A stretch of DNA of 64,000 nucleotides from Peronospora farinosa (GCA_947646735.1 CANTFK010000285.1:91545-155544), one strand, 5' to 3'. Shown: positions 44,295-55,239, counted from the first letter of the stretch. Translations and numbers: made by a program. The notes: generated by a model not told the origin, from the letters alone.

Positions 44295-44496
44295 GCATCG
44301 GTTCTAAGATTGAAGCGTAAAGTATAATGGAAAAAATCCAAGGTCTTCTTAAACCCAATGTGCTAGGATTTCTGGTGTTCTCTCCCGTGGCAGATTCAAT
44401 GAGTCATTCACCTAACATCACTGGATTATTTGAGGTTGCGCGCAGCGAGGACTAAACACTTGAGCGATTGTTTGTGTCCACGCATTGCAAAGATAC

Positions 44497-44513
44497 TCAC
44501 TTTCCAATTTGCC
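44497..44513 (+). promoter_or_regulatory. Oomycete core promoter of the chitinase gene
   Basis: TCACTTTCCAATTTGCC matches Inr (TCACTTT) plus a perfect FPR (CAATTTGCC), with the ATG 41 bp further on at 44554. This supports ATG 44554 over any upstream non-ATG start. Confidence 0.75.
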
Positions 44514-44553
44514 TCCTCCTTCTCTCACCTTCTCTACTAAACCACGTCAAAGC

Positions 44554-45324
44554 ATGAATCTTTCCCGGGTTATTGCATCATTGGGGCTATTGGGCGTAGC
44601 TGCAGCTGACTCAAATGAAGTGGTCAAGTGTCCGACTGAGCAGCCAACGCCTACTGTGACACCGGCAATGACCACTACGTCAACTAGCTCAAGTTTTGCT
44701 CGCTTCTTTGACCAGAGCAAATTCAAAAACATCTTCCCAGATGCTGTGGAACTCTACAATTTTAATGGGCTAGTAAATGCTGCCAGTAAGTACCCGACGT
44801 TTGCCAACACCGGCAACGATGTTAACGACAGACGCGAGCTCGCGGCTTTCTTTGCCCAGACGGCTCACGAGAGCGACAACTTCAAGGCCGCAGAAGAGTA
44901 CGCCAAAGACACCTACTCCGTGTGGCAGTACTGTGACAACACCACCTACCCATGCGCTCCTGGCCGTCGCTACCACGGCCGAGGCCCCATTCAGCTCTCG
45001 TGGAACTACAACTACTACAATGCGGGCAAAGCACTTAACATTGATCTCCTCAACAATCCAGACATTGTAGCAAAGGATACCGCCGTGACGTGGATGACTG
45101 CACTCTGGTATTGGATGACGCCGCAAAAGAATGGTCGTATCATTCACAACGTCGTCACAATCGAGGGCGGCTTTGCTCAATCCACCGACATCATTAACGG
45201 TGGTCTTGAATGCGGCCCGGACGCTCCTAACAAGAAGAATGAGGAGCAGCGCATCAAGTACTATGCTAAGATGTGCGAGGTGTTAAACGTGCAGCCGCTG
45301 GGCATCAGTTCGTGCAATGCGTAG
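44554..45324 (+). CDS. Secreted GH19 chitinase
   Basis: 256 residues. A signal peptide (MNLSRVIASLGLLGVAAA, cleavage near residue 18) and a Thr/Ser/Pro linker (~27-47) precede the GH19 domain. The catalytic Glu is E106 in the AFFAQTAHESDNF motif; AEEYA supplies the second acidic position, and YHGRGPIQLSWNYNYYNAG is the family signature around the substrate cleft. NGGLECG and disulphide Cys pairs follow. It hydrolyses beta-1,4-GlcNAc chains; in oomycetes with little chitin it may act on their own wall GlcNAc polymers or on fungal competitors (inference). No carbohydrate-binding module is present. Confidence 0.93.
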   Translation: MNLSRVIASLGLLGVAAADSNEVVKCPTEQPTPTVTPAMTTTSTSSSFARFFDQSKFKNIFPDAVELYNFNGLVNAASKYPTFANTGNDVNDRRELAAFFAQTAHESDNFKAAEEYAKDTYSVWQYCDNTTYPCAPGRRYHGRGPIQLSWNYNYYNAGKALNIDLLNNPDIVAKDTAVTWMTALWYWMTPQKNGRIIHNVVTIEGGFAQSTDIINGGLECGPDAPNKKNEEQRIKYYAKMCEVLNVQPLGISSCNA

Positions 45325-45589
45325 GCGGTATGACGCATTGAGCATGCGTTTTTCTATCGACTATGATTTTTCATCAAACAATTTGACAGGAGCCAATGGA
45401 TTCATTGGCTCTTAATGATGGATGGCATAAGAGGAATGCGAGAATTGTAATTCTACCGTAACAACACCGGAAGATAAATTGCAATAATGAACATTGTTTT
45501 TTTTGCCACAAAGTGTTGTATTCACTTCCTCAGTATAGTGAAAAAGTGGGTATTTCAGATGACATTGAGAAAATGAACTCTGGACGTGA
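45325..45589. other. Short intergenic stretch
   Basis: 3' flank of the chitinase gene; nothing recognised apart from a short GAGCCAATGGATTCATTGGCTC palindrome near 45391-45412, which could be a 3' hairpin. Confidence 0.4.
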
Positions 45590-46330
45590 CCATCTACGTT
45601 AGCATCGGCCTGTTTGCCGTATTTGTTATTATACTCGTCGGATAAGATCTTGATCCACGTCTCATGCAGCGTTTTGTAGTGTTGAGGATAAATGGGTTGC
45701 CATCCTTTCGGGCCTTCGCTTCAGAACACAAAGATAGTGGAAACAGCACTAGCCACGACTGACATGAACAAATGGTTAATTCCGTAGCCTACGACGAAGC
45801 AGAAGAAGGCCACAATCACGTGAGGATACACGGACATTGCCAGTCGTCGTGAGTCCGTGTCGTCTACAATTAGCACTCCAATGTAGGCGGTCACACGATG
45901 CCAATGATAATGTCGCCCATCCAGAAGATGTTGCCCGTAAGGTCATCTTTCACAATGGCGGTCCAGCCCTTGTTTGCAAAACAGCTTGAACTTGCCGTTA
46001 CGAAGTTGTAGCCGTAGCTGCCTACGTACGAAAAAGCAAAGCAGTGAAGAACTCAATCAAGCTTTTGATGTGCGAAATGATGCACGAAAAACACGAGAGT
46101 AGACACGCCAAGCAACAGTTGCCGCTGCGACCAGCTAGCTACACGATCCAAAGCAGATGCTGCCGAGGTGTAGCATCAATGCACGTAGCCATGCCCTCAT
46201 CGTGATGTACGGCGTGCTGGACAAGCTCTTCTCTGCGGCGACAGTCTCAATGCCGTACTTGGAAGCAAATATGGCGGGTGACCACACTACAAAAACAGGA
46301 ATGAGATGAGGAAGAAGTGGTCGTTGCATC
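45590..46330 (-). pseudogene. Choline transporter-like (SLC44/CTL) pseudogene
   Basis: Minus-strand fragments in different frames match the C-terminal half of CTL proteins: a frame at 46135-46329 ends in LRALMLHLGSICFGS, corresponding to the family's RTLRYHLGSIAFGS region. The next piece (~45890-46035) contains YGYNFVTAS and WMGDIIIG. Another (~45700-45895) has VDDTDSRRLAMSVYPH and FVVGYGINHLFMSVV, matching the penultimate helices. Stops and frameshifts interrupt it several times, and the N-terminal half is not visible. The family transports choline or related solutes across membranes; this copy is dead. Confidence 0.6.
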
Positions 46331-46837
46331 CGCGTTTGGATGGAGGAGAGATCATTTTAGCTGGAAGCGTCGATAGCTGCAACACTAGAGACGGTGACTT
46401 GCCTGTCTGGTGGTGAAAGGGACTCAAATCGAAGATCAAATATGCCATCGTTTCTAGTTATGTCATATTGGCGAAGAAGGCCTATCTGATTGTGCTATAT
46501 CTATCTCGTCTCTTGGATTGTTTGCTGGTACACCAACAATGAGTAGTGTTGCTGCCTTATCCTTGAATGTGGAATTGCTACAAAGTCGCAATGACTTCTT
46601 AAGTCAAGCATGACAAGCACAACACAACGTCGACGCATCGCATGACGAAGTCCGAAGGAAATACGCATGCGATGCGCTGCTAGTGGTGATCCATCTCAGA
46701 TCCCGAATTCAATATCTAGATATTACTTGTTGCTGGAGGCCACATTGTCGTTTACAGTAATTTTGGCAGTGAGAGCGGAGGGCAGCGGCCCGTGTCTCGT
46801 TTAGTGATATTCTTTCGACCACTTTGAGCTCCACATA
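46331..46837. other. Intergenic stretch
   Basis: May hold unrecognisable remains of the N-terminal part of the CTL-like pseudogene; no readable domain. Confidence 0.35.
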
Positions 46838-47700
46838 TTGATCGTCCCTATCATCATAGACGCTGGTACTTTTGACACTGTGTCGTGGCTTGAGGTGAGA
46901 AAGATCGATGAGGTGTATCATGTGCACGGATCGCCTCCAAAGCGCTACATTCTTATGGCTGCTGGAATTTACAAGGCCTCTGCAATTGTCGTGCTGGCAC
47001 AAGACAATATGATGACTCAAATGCAATTTTTAACGTCATTCTGATAAACTCTGCAGTGCAGCTTTACCAAATGTTCACGATTATTGAGCTTCGAGATGTC
47101 AACAACAATCGGTACTTGGACCCCGTTTTCTAGTTTGGGTCACTGCGCAAAATCTATGAAGGCGACTTTGTGGAGGCCTCCGATGGCGATTTCGAAATCA
47201 AATCGAGACTGTCATGCTCTAATGGTCAATTTTGGTCTGCACAGCGTGAAAGTGCCCAACCCACACAGGCTTCGACTGTTACATCAAAACGAAAATGGGT
47301 GCAACGCAAAAGTTTATTGGTGAAGTACGCGGTCTAAACTTAAAAAATGCAGTTCAACAAGTAAATACGTATGGAGGTAAATTATACTGCGCAACGATCG
47401 CAACAATTGAGAAGCTTTATTGTGATGACGACAGCGAACCCCTTTCCCAAGAGCGGTTATGATGACACATTGTTTGCATCTTATGCTGCGGACAACTTGC
47501 TGATTCAGAGCTTTTCTAATCCATCGCTGAATACGTACATCCGAAAAAATTCTCGATGGAAATATAGGCTTTGTACTCCGTAGACGACAGCTGCTGTATG
47601 GAAAGCTCTTTATATACATGACGTCGGGAGGAGCGCATACCCTACCAATCGGTTTGCTCCGGGCCAAAGGTAGACCTGAAGATGCCTCATACCTGTAGAG
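46838..47700 (+). pseudogene. Slo/BK-type RCK-domain potassium channel pseudogene (C-terminal part)
   Basis: Plus-strand frames separated by stops and shifts resemble the second RCK domain of calcium-activated K+ channels. 46838-47043 has IDEVYHVHGSP..YILMAAGIYKASAIVVLAQDN, as in RCK nucleotide-binding folds (V.G.P, RAGI..A..VIVL). Further on come TIIELRDVNNNRYLD, then DDTLFASYAADNLLIQSFSNPSLN, equivalent to the FASG...LDSLL..FYNP region of Slo channels, and finally YGKLFIYMTS and LPIGLLRAKG. The pore region is absent. No intact frame exists, so it is a relic. Family call is by motif resemblance. Confidence 0.5.
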
Positions 47701-48652
47701 GATCACGAATTACGTCAGTGATGTGTGTGTCGTGAAAAGGACAACTTGCATGGACAGTGTTCTTCGAATGATCTGGATTGTGTGATCAGTTTATGAAGGG
47801 TTTATACATTTACTTTAGTAGTAGTTTAACTCTTAATACTACTTTTCATTTGGCAGCACAGTGAAGTAGTTGAGCTATCGTTACAATACCCTTGTGTACA
47901 TATGTCCGTTTCCACGTAAGATCGTGTATGACGGCGACAAGGTTTCGTGTTGATCAATGTCATGGCTCTCAACCATCTTGCGAACAAGCTGAAACGCCGT
48001 TTTTAAAACCGCATCAAGCCGTATACGACTCTGGCAGACCTTCCTCGTCCATCGCAATTCTTGTAGACAATATATTGAAATTGGGAATGGAGGGTCGTCC
48101 CCCTAAATTACATTAACGCTTGACATGTTTGAGAAAAGCTTCTTGGTACCAATTTTTTCTATGAATGAGTGACTGACTGATGCCATCGTAGCGTAGTGGA
48201 TGCGCGCTTGGCGTATACATCATGGACTAGCCACATCCTAGCGCTAGTCTGGACAAGGATTACTTTGGTAAACTAGATTGACCTATCCAATAAAGTAGTA
48301 AGCCATCGCGTTTGGCAAGCCCTGTGAGTCGAAAGAGGTGCGAGGCTTCAAATTAAAACCAAGCATGGCCACATCTTAAGGTAAAACCTTGTAGAAAGGA
48401 TTTTCGATGACGGCTGGAAAACCGTTTTCATGTCGATAGCTCCAAATGTTATAAGGCTCATGATAGTAACAATCATTCTTTATTACTATGCACGTGGTAT
48501 CGGTAATCTTCTAGCAGCTTGATTCAAGTTAGTGTGCCACTGTAATACTGATAGTACGGTCTATAACAGGTCAATGAACAACGATTATGGTCCGCGATAT
48601 TGATAAGTAGTTGATTGTTCACCCCTCGCTTCATCACTATTTAGTCCCTAAG
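47701..48652. other. Intergenic stretch
   Basis: No gene seen. A short sequence at ~48188-48215 resembles a tRNA A box but lacks a B box or a cloverleaf. Confidence 0.4.
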
Positions 48653-49201
48653 TCACATCTTTGATATGAGTGTAGATGACGCAATGAAAGCGATAATCAG
48701 GAACAAGCCAGCACCGCCGAACATAGCCATCCAATATCCAAAAGGATAAGATTCCTCTTCGTCTCGAACTGGTCTTAATTTTGACATCTTCTGTTCGGAC
48801 CTGGTAGTTTTAGAGTCTTTCTGCAGAGACGTGGCAGTTTTAAGGTCCTTCTGCAGGGGCGTGGTGAGTTCGGAGTCCTCCTGCAGGGATGTGGTGAGTT
48901 TGAGGTCCTTCAGTAGGGGCGTGGTGAGTTCGGGGTCCTTCTGAAAGCCCTTGAAAACGTTTTTAAATCTGTCGAAAATATTAAGCATTCGCTCTTCCTC
49001 CATGTCATCTTGGACTGCAACAGTCTTTTTAGTGTTGAGGTTGCGAAGGGTAGCGGTATCACTCCCGATGGGGGTCTTGCTGGCGTCGAATTGTAAATTC
49101 TTCTCTTCGACGCGTTCCTCATTCTTGGTGACGTTACAGAGGCACATACTGTGTGTGACCACCACCAGGAGAAGCAACAAAAAGGTGATATGAATTGGCA
49201 A
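48653..49201 (-). pseudogene. Degenerate RxLR/EER-type effector-like protein without an ATG
   Basis: Open frame of 182 codons with effector architecture: a hydrophobic N-terminal signal-like segment (~5-16), an RNLN tetrapeptide (53-56) where RxLR would be, and EER at 69-71. Next is a repeat region of ~11-residue units (LTTPLxKDLK type, ~85-135), and a C-terminal membrane helix (~155-180, GGAGLFLIIAFIASS). Such proteins of plant-pathogenic oomycetes are secreted into host tissue, and some with C-terminal helices insert into host membranes. No ATG precedes the signal segment: the frame opens at TTG (49199-49201), with an in-frame stop further upstream, and the first ATG (codon 19) would remove the signal peptide. 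It is probably inactivated at its start; non-ATG initiation cannot be excluded. Confidence 0.6.
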
Positions 49202-49474
49202 GTTGCTTGTTTCAATGTGTGATAGAAAGAAAGCTAATTGTCGAATAACTTATACTTATCATACATCGATCGGTCTCTCCGGCGTGGACAAGTGACCTGT
49301 CAATTCTATGCTTCGTGGAAGTATAAAGTAAAGCGGTTTAAGTGATGGGACCGTGGTCAGTTTGTAATTTAACCTCCTAAGACATGCTTATGAAAAAGAA
49401 CATCTCCTGCGGCAGCTGTTCCTAGCCCATCCCAATGCGTTGTTGCGTCGTTCGATTCCGGCGCCTTTCCCATT

Positions 49475-49483
49475 GTAGCGGGT
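49475..49483. repeat. 5' fragment of host Gypsy LTR interrupted by the solo LTR
   Basis: TGTAGCGGG, continued after the inserted LTR by GTTACACGACGATTGG from 50692, resembles the start of the LTR at 59626 (TGTAACGGGGTTACACGACGG). This LTR therefore hosts the insertion at 49484-50687. Confidence 0.6.
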
Positions 49484-50687
49484 GTGGAGAAGTGCCAGAG
49501 AAATGGGGGGCCCTTCGTAGTTATTATAATAACTGGCGGGAAAGATCTCGGTCACTCTCTTGAATGAGTGATAGGGAGTGACCAGGGTCCCGAACTGGTC
49601 CAAGGTCCCGAGTTCGGAGAAGATACTAGGATGCCCTACACTACAGACCAAAGGACCAGTGCTGCTAGGACAGCTTAAGTTGACCCCAGGTAACAAGTGG
49701 GTCCCATACAACAGGTGGACCCAGGTGACCGGTGGACCCCAGGCAACAGGTTGACCCAGACAACAGGTGGACCCAGGTGAAAGGTGGACCCCAGGTAGCA
49801 TGCGGACCCCAGGTAACAGGGGCCCAGGGGTACCAGGATACTAGGGCCCAGGGGCCTAGGGGTGCCAGGGTACCGGAGCCCAAGGGTACCAGGGTACCAG
49901 GGTACCGGGGCCCAGGGGTACCGGGGTACCGGGGCCCAGGAGTGCCGAGGCCCAGGGGTACCAGGGCCCAATGTCCGAGGGTGCAGAACCGGTACACAGA
50001 ATATCGAAGATTACAGAAAGTACAGGTACCAAGGAGCCAATTCTTCCTCCAAGAGTCGGCACGTGGCACTTTCCAGATCAAAGGGTTAGGGTTAGGCAAG
50101 AAAAGCATACAGAGAATAAGGTAAATAAACACACTCGAATTTGCATTACACGTGGCAGCTTTAAGCGCCCCTCCTAAGCTTCTCCGTCGCTACACCTCTT
50201 CCGGGCGGGATGCCCTTTGGCCCCCCGACGTCCAGCAGGTGTTAGACGGCTCAAGCAACGCAAGTTGAACCTCAGGATAGTTGGCCTGAGGTGTCAAGTA
50301 AGTGTCAAGACTCTACGACCCGCTACAGGAAGCGGTTTCCCTACGGGGAAGAACACAAAGGGGTCCAAGGACCAAGAACAGTCAGCCACCAAAGGGGTAC
50401 ATAGTACCAGGTGCATCGCTCTCGACTAAGTCGATTGAGCCCAAGAAACCCGGTCCCAAGTGAAGTATATCCACTCGGGGACCACCAAGTCCAAGTCTTA
50501 TACAAAGACCAAGTCTATAAGTCTTATGCGTCAACCGAGGAGCAAGACCAGCCAAGCCGACGGGTACACAAGGTGAGACCCAAGGCCAATACGACACGGT
50601 ATCGGGGTACCCCCTCCGTAATTCGGCAGTCCGGCGCTGTGTGTGTTTGTGGATCTCCTACGTTGTTTGAGAATCCACTCCACCACA
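49484..50687 (+). mobile_element. Solo LTR, TGTGG...CCACA family, copy 1
   Basis: 1204 bp, starts TGTGGAGAAGTGCC and ends CTCCACCACA, flanked by the 4-bp direct repeat CGGG (49480-49483 and 50688-50691). It has no internal domain, so it is a solo LTR. The first half is a GC-rich minisatellite (~49690-49975), the second half is unique sequence with a double TTAGGG-like motif at 50083-50096. It is closely similar to 52528-53516 and inverted relative to 59790-61198. The + strand label is arbitrary, since the termini are inverted repeats and transcription orientation is uncertain. Confidence 0.8.
49690..49975. repeat. GC-rich minisatellite inside LTR copy 1
   Basis: Degenerate ~16-18-bp units, first of the CAGGTGACAGGTGGACC type, then of the GGTACCGGGGCCCAGG type. 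Confidence 0.85.
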
Positions 50688-50691
50688 CGGG

Positions 50692-50889
50692 TTACACGAC
50701 GATTGGACAACCAATAAGAATGATGTCCTTTACGGAGCTATCAAACATAGAATGCTAATTCCTGTGGTCGTTTGGAAACCATAATCATGTCGACGATATT
50801 ATTTTGGTGCATTATATCGGCTACGTACGCGAAAAGCGACAATATTGTCTGCCTACCGATCGCTTCGCATGACTAACAAATATCGCTAT
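50692..50889. other. Repeat-derived spacer
   Basis: Remainder of the host LTR (GTTACACGACGATTGG...) followed by unassigned sequence up to the minus-strand gag relic. Confidence 0.4.
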
Positions 50890-52430
50890 CTAATGTGCGC
50901 CATCGGGCAACAACGGACAAAGACGGAGATCTCCGAGAGCCAGATAACTGGTCCTCTTTTCCTTGGATGGGAAGTCCCCCATAGTGAGGCCAAGGTTTAG
51001 GGGGGGGGGCTTCTCCTCGCTGCGCGCGCTCTGAGAGGCTGACAGGACCCCAGGATGTTGGTGCAGGGCCCTCGCTGCTGGGACCCTTGCTACCGGTACC
51101 TTAAGATGTGGGTGCAGGATCCTTGCTGCTGGAATCCTTGGATGGTGGTGCGGGACCCTTGCTGGTGGAACCCTTAGATGGTGGTGCGGGATCCTTGCCA
51201 CTGGAACCCTTAGATGGTGGTGCGGGACCCTTGCCGCTGAACCCTTGAATGGTGGTGCTGGACCCTTGCCGGCGGGACCCTTGCTGCAGGAACCTTTGAC
51301 CGGTGGCTTCCTCTTAGCGTGGCTGGACTTGTCACTCTCAGTCTCAGAGTCTGGACCAAATATTTCCAAGAACTCGTCTGAGTACGCCGTTCGAATCTTC
51401 GTTTTCATTGACGCCCGAGAAGTTGTGTGGGAGGTACGAGGTGATGTGGACTTTGAAGATGGAGCGGGAACCTTGGAGTTGGCCTTAGTTGATAGGTCTA
51501 TGACCTTTGGGCCGAACTCTGCAGTAGAGGGTACGGGGCCGGAGCGACGACTGGAAGCCCGCGACCTGGCCATTGCGGCGAACATCGAGTCGTCACTACT
51601 GCTATCCTCGGCCCCAGATGACCCGGGGCATGACTGGCGTTCCGCTTCTTCGGCTTAGGGGGCGACCAAACCTTGGCTGAAGGCGAACGTGACCTTTTCG
51701 TTGTTCTGGGACTTTAACCTTGGTCGGGGCCGGAGTCGATTTTTCCGCCGTGCCTCGAGCGACCGCTAGCTGCTTCTGCAGCTGGTCACGTTCCCGGAGG
51801 AGGGTCTTCACGCGGCTCTTGTAGTTGGCAACCTCCTTCTGGAGTACCAACACTTGTTTGGATAGTTCTTAAGGACTGCGAAGTGCGTCCAACTTGGACT
51901 CCAGCGACCGAATCTCAGCCGAAGAATTTTCGACAGCCTCGTTGTACTGGTCCTTCCAGTACTTGATCTGGGATCGAAATTCTTCCACTTCCTGAGAATT
52001 GTCCACCCGTTGGGCGAGTGCATCCCGGTACTCGGCGATAGCCAACTGGTCCACTACATGCTCGTGGACCAGATTCCGGACCCAAGACTGTATCCGGGGC
52101 GCATGGGTCACCTCGGATTCCGTGAGGTCGTCTACGCGACGCTGTAATTCCGCGGTCCGGCACTGTTCCATCTGGTAGGCCCGTTGGAGGACGCTGTGTT
52201 CCTCAGCGAGGCCTGGCCCCGTATACCGCGACACTTAAAACTTCCCAAGCTTGAGAGACCTCCAGATAATTGGAGGGCTCCCCAATAAGGTCCACGGTCG
52301 GGGCGACCTCGTCAGGGTCAGGTCCAGGAAGTGCGGAAAAAAACCAACGGTCAGGTGCTTGAGACCCGGTGGAAAGATTACGAGAAGTCACTAACTGATA
52401 CAAGACTTGTGAGTTGGTAAATGCAACCAC
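50890..52430 (-). pseudogene. Gag-like ORF of a minus-strand LTR element
   Basis: Broken minus-strand frames in the order 52430-52203, 52234-51869, 51853-51602 and 51585-50890. They make up a gag-like protein: a short leading region, a coiled coil (EEHSVLQRAYQMEQ...ELQRRVDDL; KEVANYKSRVKTLLRERDQ), a Ser/Pro/Lys-rich basic region, and ~5 repeats of a 39-bp unit (~51060-51250). The start is ~100 bp downstream of the LTR 52528-53516 on the minus strand, the expected position of gag after a 5' LTR. No protease, RT or integrase follows to the left, so the pol region is deleted. Gag identity is inferred from position and composition. Confidence 0.5.
51060..51250. repeat. 39-bp tandem repeat in gag-like ORF
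   Basis: About five degenerate units with the core GGTGGTGCGGGACCCTTGC. Unit length is 13 codons, so the frame is preserved. Confidence 0.8.
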
Positions 52431-52527
52431 CCAACGACTCAGGGTTACTTACTGTTAATTCGAGGAGTTTGGACAAGGGTGCACGTGGTCTTACCGCAGT
52501 TCGAAAGACCAGCGCGCAGGGGACAGC

Positions 52528-53516
52528 TGTGGTGAAGTGCCAGGGGGAATTAGAGTCTAAAGGGAATGGGAACAGAGAGCAAGAGAATTTCTGGTCACTC
52601 TCCCAGGGAGCGACCACGACCCGGCCTCGCGGATTTACAACCTCACACCAGGCCCCAGCCTTATTCAGAATATAAGGATCCAGACGTGCGGAGTCAGCAC
52701 AGGCTCCAGGTCCCGGAAACAGGTTCCAGGGTACCAGGGTACCGGGGCCTAGATTAACGGGGTACCGGGTACCGGGTACCGGGGCCCAGAACAGGGCCCA
52801 ATGTCCGAGGGCGCAGAATCGTTACACGGAATATCGAAGATTACAGAAAGTACAGGTACCAAGGAGCCAATTCTTCCTCCAAGAGTCGACACGTGGCACT
52901 ATCCAGATCCAAAGGTTAGGGTTAGGTAAGAAAAGCAATCAGAGAATAAGATAAATAAACACACTCGAATTTGCTTTACACGTGACAGCTCCGAATGCCT
53001 CCTCTTAGCTTCTACGTCGCTGCACCTCTTCCGGGCGGGATATCTTTTGGCCCCCCGACGTCAGCAGGTGTTAGACGGCTCAAGCAACGCAAGTTGAACC
53101 TCAGGATAGTTGGCCTGAGGTGTCAAGTAAGTGTCAAGACTCTACGACCCGCTACAGGAAGCGGTTTCCCTACGGGGAAGAACACAAAGGGGTCCAAGGA
53201 CCAAGAACAGTCAGCCACCAAAGGGGTACATAGTACCAGGTGCATCGCTCTCGACTAAGTCGATTGAGCCCAAGAAACCCGGTCCCAAGTGAAGTATATC
53301 CACTCGGGGACCACCAAGTCCAAGTCTTATACAAAGACCAAGTCTATAAGTCTTATGCGTCAACCGAGGAGCAAGACCAGCCAAGCCGACGGGTACACAA
53401 GGTGAGACCCAATGTTGACACGACACGGTATCGAGGTACCCCCTCCATAAGTCGGCAGTCCGGCGCTGTGTGTGTTTGTGGATCTCCTACGTTGTTTAAG
53501 AATTCACTCCACCACA
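52528..53516 (-). mobile_element. LTR copy 2 (probable 5' LTR of the minus-strand gag element)
   Basis: 989 bp from TGTGGTGAAGTGCC to CTCCACCACA. It is nearly identical to copy 1 from TGTCCGAGGG (52802) onward, but with a shorter minisatellite. The flanks CAGC (left) and GAAT (right) are not duplicated, so it is not a simple solo LTR. On the minus strand it precedes the gag-like frames. Confidence 0.65.
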
Positions 53517-53571
53517 GAATCGTGTGCGCTTACGCTTCTTAGTTACACGACAGGCTAATAAAGAATTGTCG

Positions 53572-53883
53572 GACTGTGTCCAAGAGTTGAGAACTCTCAT
53601 TGCTGCTATGCAGCAGGGGCCCTCTGGCAGAGGAAGTCCGAGTAACCATTTTTATGGAAGGACTTCGCACTGGAGTCGCCAGGACGGAAGTTTTTCGTGT
53701 CCAGCCTTCGACTTTCGAAGAGGAAGTAAGCATAGCGTTAAACGCTGAATTTTATTTTAAATCTGCTCGATATGGTCTGCCCTGGTATCAATCAAATACC
53801 TCTAACAGGGCTGAACCCATGGACATCAGTCATGTTGAAGAAGCTGAGCTCAATCTGCTGAGCAGCAAGGTAACATCCGTAGA
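53572..53883 (+). pseudogene. Gypsy gag, C-terminal capsid part
   Basis: Encodes CVQELRTLIAAMQ, then after a frameshift VTIFMEGLRTGVARTEVFRV, both typical of oomycete Gypsy capsid C-termini; shifts again just before the zinc knuckle. Confidence 0.75.
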
Positions 53884-54468
53884 TGTTATATGTGCGGGAG
53901 CACTAGGCATCTCCGCCCTAGCTGTCCGTTGCGAAAGCAACGTTCAAATCGGCAGAGCCGAAACCCTGCTCCTAGCCAAAAGGCGAGCACCGCAGGGGAA
54001 ACGTCAGCTCCCAGAAGGCGCGGGGCGCCCACTGTGAAAGAACTAAGTTCTATTGAACCTTTAGGAGGTAAAGGTAAACAGGGCTTAGCCCCAGGTGGTT
54101 CTTTGGACGCTTCCATAGAACAAGATTACAAGCCAGGCTTGTTGGTTGTGTCGGCAACCGTTAAGGGTTTTGAGAAACCATGGTCAATTTTAACTGACTC
54201 AGGGGCGTCAGGCAATAATGTCCGACGTAGTTCCCTTGAAGGGAGTCAGCTGTATGCTGAGGCGCTAGAAGCACAAGAGGGTGACAGTATAACCGTACGT
54301 CTCGCGACCGGTGTACGTGTCACCGTTCCTAAAGTTCCGTTGAACATTAGGTGTGAAGCTTTAGACTTTAATAGCGTTGAACGCTGTCTTGTCCTAGATT
54401 TGAATTCGAGATATGATCTCCTTCTCGGTATGGTCTGGCTGGGACGCCATGAGCCATGGATGGATTGA
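53884..54468 (+). pseudogene. Gypsy zinc knuckle and aspartic protease
   Basis: CCHC zinc knuckle CYMCGSTRHLRPSC at 53884-53925. After a basic linker comes the protease domain with its active site ILTDSGASGN and, further on, YDLLLGMVWLGRHEPWMD, the standard retropepsin end. Confidence 0.85.
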
Positions 54469-54513
54469 AGATCCAAAACTTTAGGCGCAACGCGCAATGT
54501 TCCTAGCGAAGCT

Positions 54514-55239
54514 TTGGAGAGTCATGAACCCACCTTCGCTAGAAAACAAATGTGCTATTGGCGCGAGCCATTAATTGATTCAGTTAGTGTGCTGGACATT
54601 GGAGTGTCTGAGTTGATAAACTCCGATGTCAACAATAATAGTGTCGAGCAGAGCTCAGTGACACCTAATAGAACGGCACGTACTCCGTTGAGTGATACTC
54701 ATAGTAATATTGAGACACTGGATGTCGGTAATGGCATCGGCTCTAGTATAGAGCAAGTGAAGGTCGATGACCTTGTTAGTGATATTGGCTGTAAATGCGT
54801 TTCACTGGATGTCGGTAATGACATCGGCTCTCGTATAGAGCAAGTAAAGATCGATGACCTTGTTAGTGAAGTCACTGGTACTAGTGACCCACTGGATGTC
54901 GATAATGACATCGGCTCTCGTATAGAGCAAGTTAAGGTCGATGACCTTGTTAGTGAAGTCAATGGTACTAGTGACTCACTGGATGTCAATATTGACATCG
55001 GCCCTCGTATAGGGCAAATTAAGGTCAAGGAATCTGTTGACCTTGGGGATGATGGTATCCCAAGTACTTTAAAAAGTACGGTCTCGTCAATGAGACGGCA
55101 GAGTCGCCAGATGGCGGCTGCGAGACGCAAAGCATCTGTTTTATCGCATAGTAATGTCAGTGACCAGTGGTACACACTGGTCAACGGAGTGACAGGTGAT
55201 GTAGATGTTGAGGTTGACCTTTGGTCCTCCCATCATTAA
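54514..55239 (+). CDS. Repeat-bearing spacer between protease and RT
   Basis: Open frame of 241 codons between protease and RT. It has no known domain and includes ~3.9 tandem units of 29 residues ([20 protein letters not shown] type). It would be part of the pol polyprotein; the continuing reading frame despite the decayed neighbours is notable. Confidence 0.55.
   Translation: MESHEPTFARKQMCYWREPLIDSVSVLDIGVSELINSDVNNNSVEQSSVTPNRTARTPLSDTHSNIETLDVGNGIGSSIEQVKVDDLVSDIGCKCVSLDVGNDIGSRIEQVKIDDLVSEVTGTSDPLDVDNDIGSRIEQVKVDDLVSEVNGTSDSLDVNIDIGPRIGQIKVKESVDLGDDGIPSTLKSTVSSMRRQSRQMAAARRKASVLSHSNVSDQWYTLVNGVTGDVDVEVDLWSSHH
54718..55060. repeat. 87-bp tandem repeat
   Basis: Units start with CTGGATGTC at 54718, 54805, 54892 and 54979, the last partial. 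87 bp = 29 codons, so copy number changes keep the frame. Confidence 0.9.

Noticed and set aside
48186..48290. Possible tRNA gene (TAGCGTAGTGG resembles an A box)
   Set aside because: No B box at the right distance and no cloverleaf can be folded.
49484..53516. Pairing of LTR copies 1 and 2 as the ends of one retrotransposon
   Set aside because: Copy 1 has its own CGGG target duplication as a solo LTR and copy 2 lacks a matching flank; the pairing is not needed to explain the sequence.
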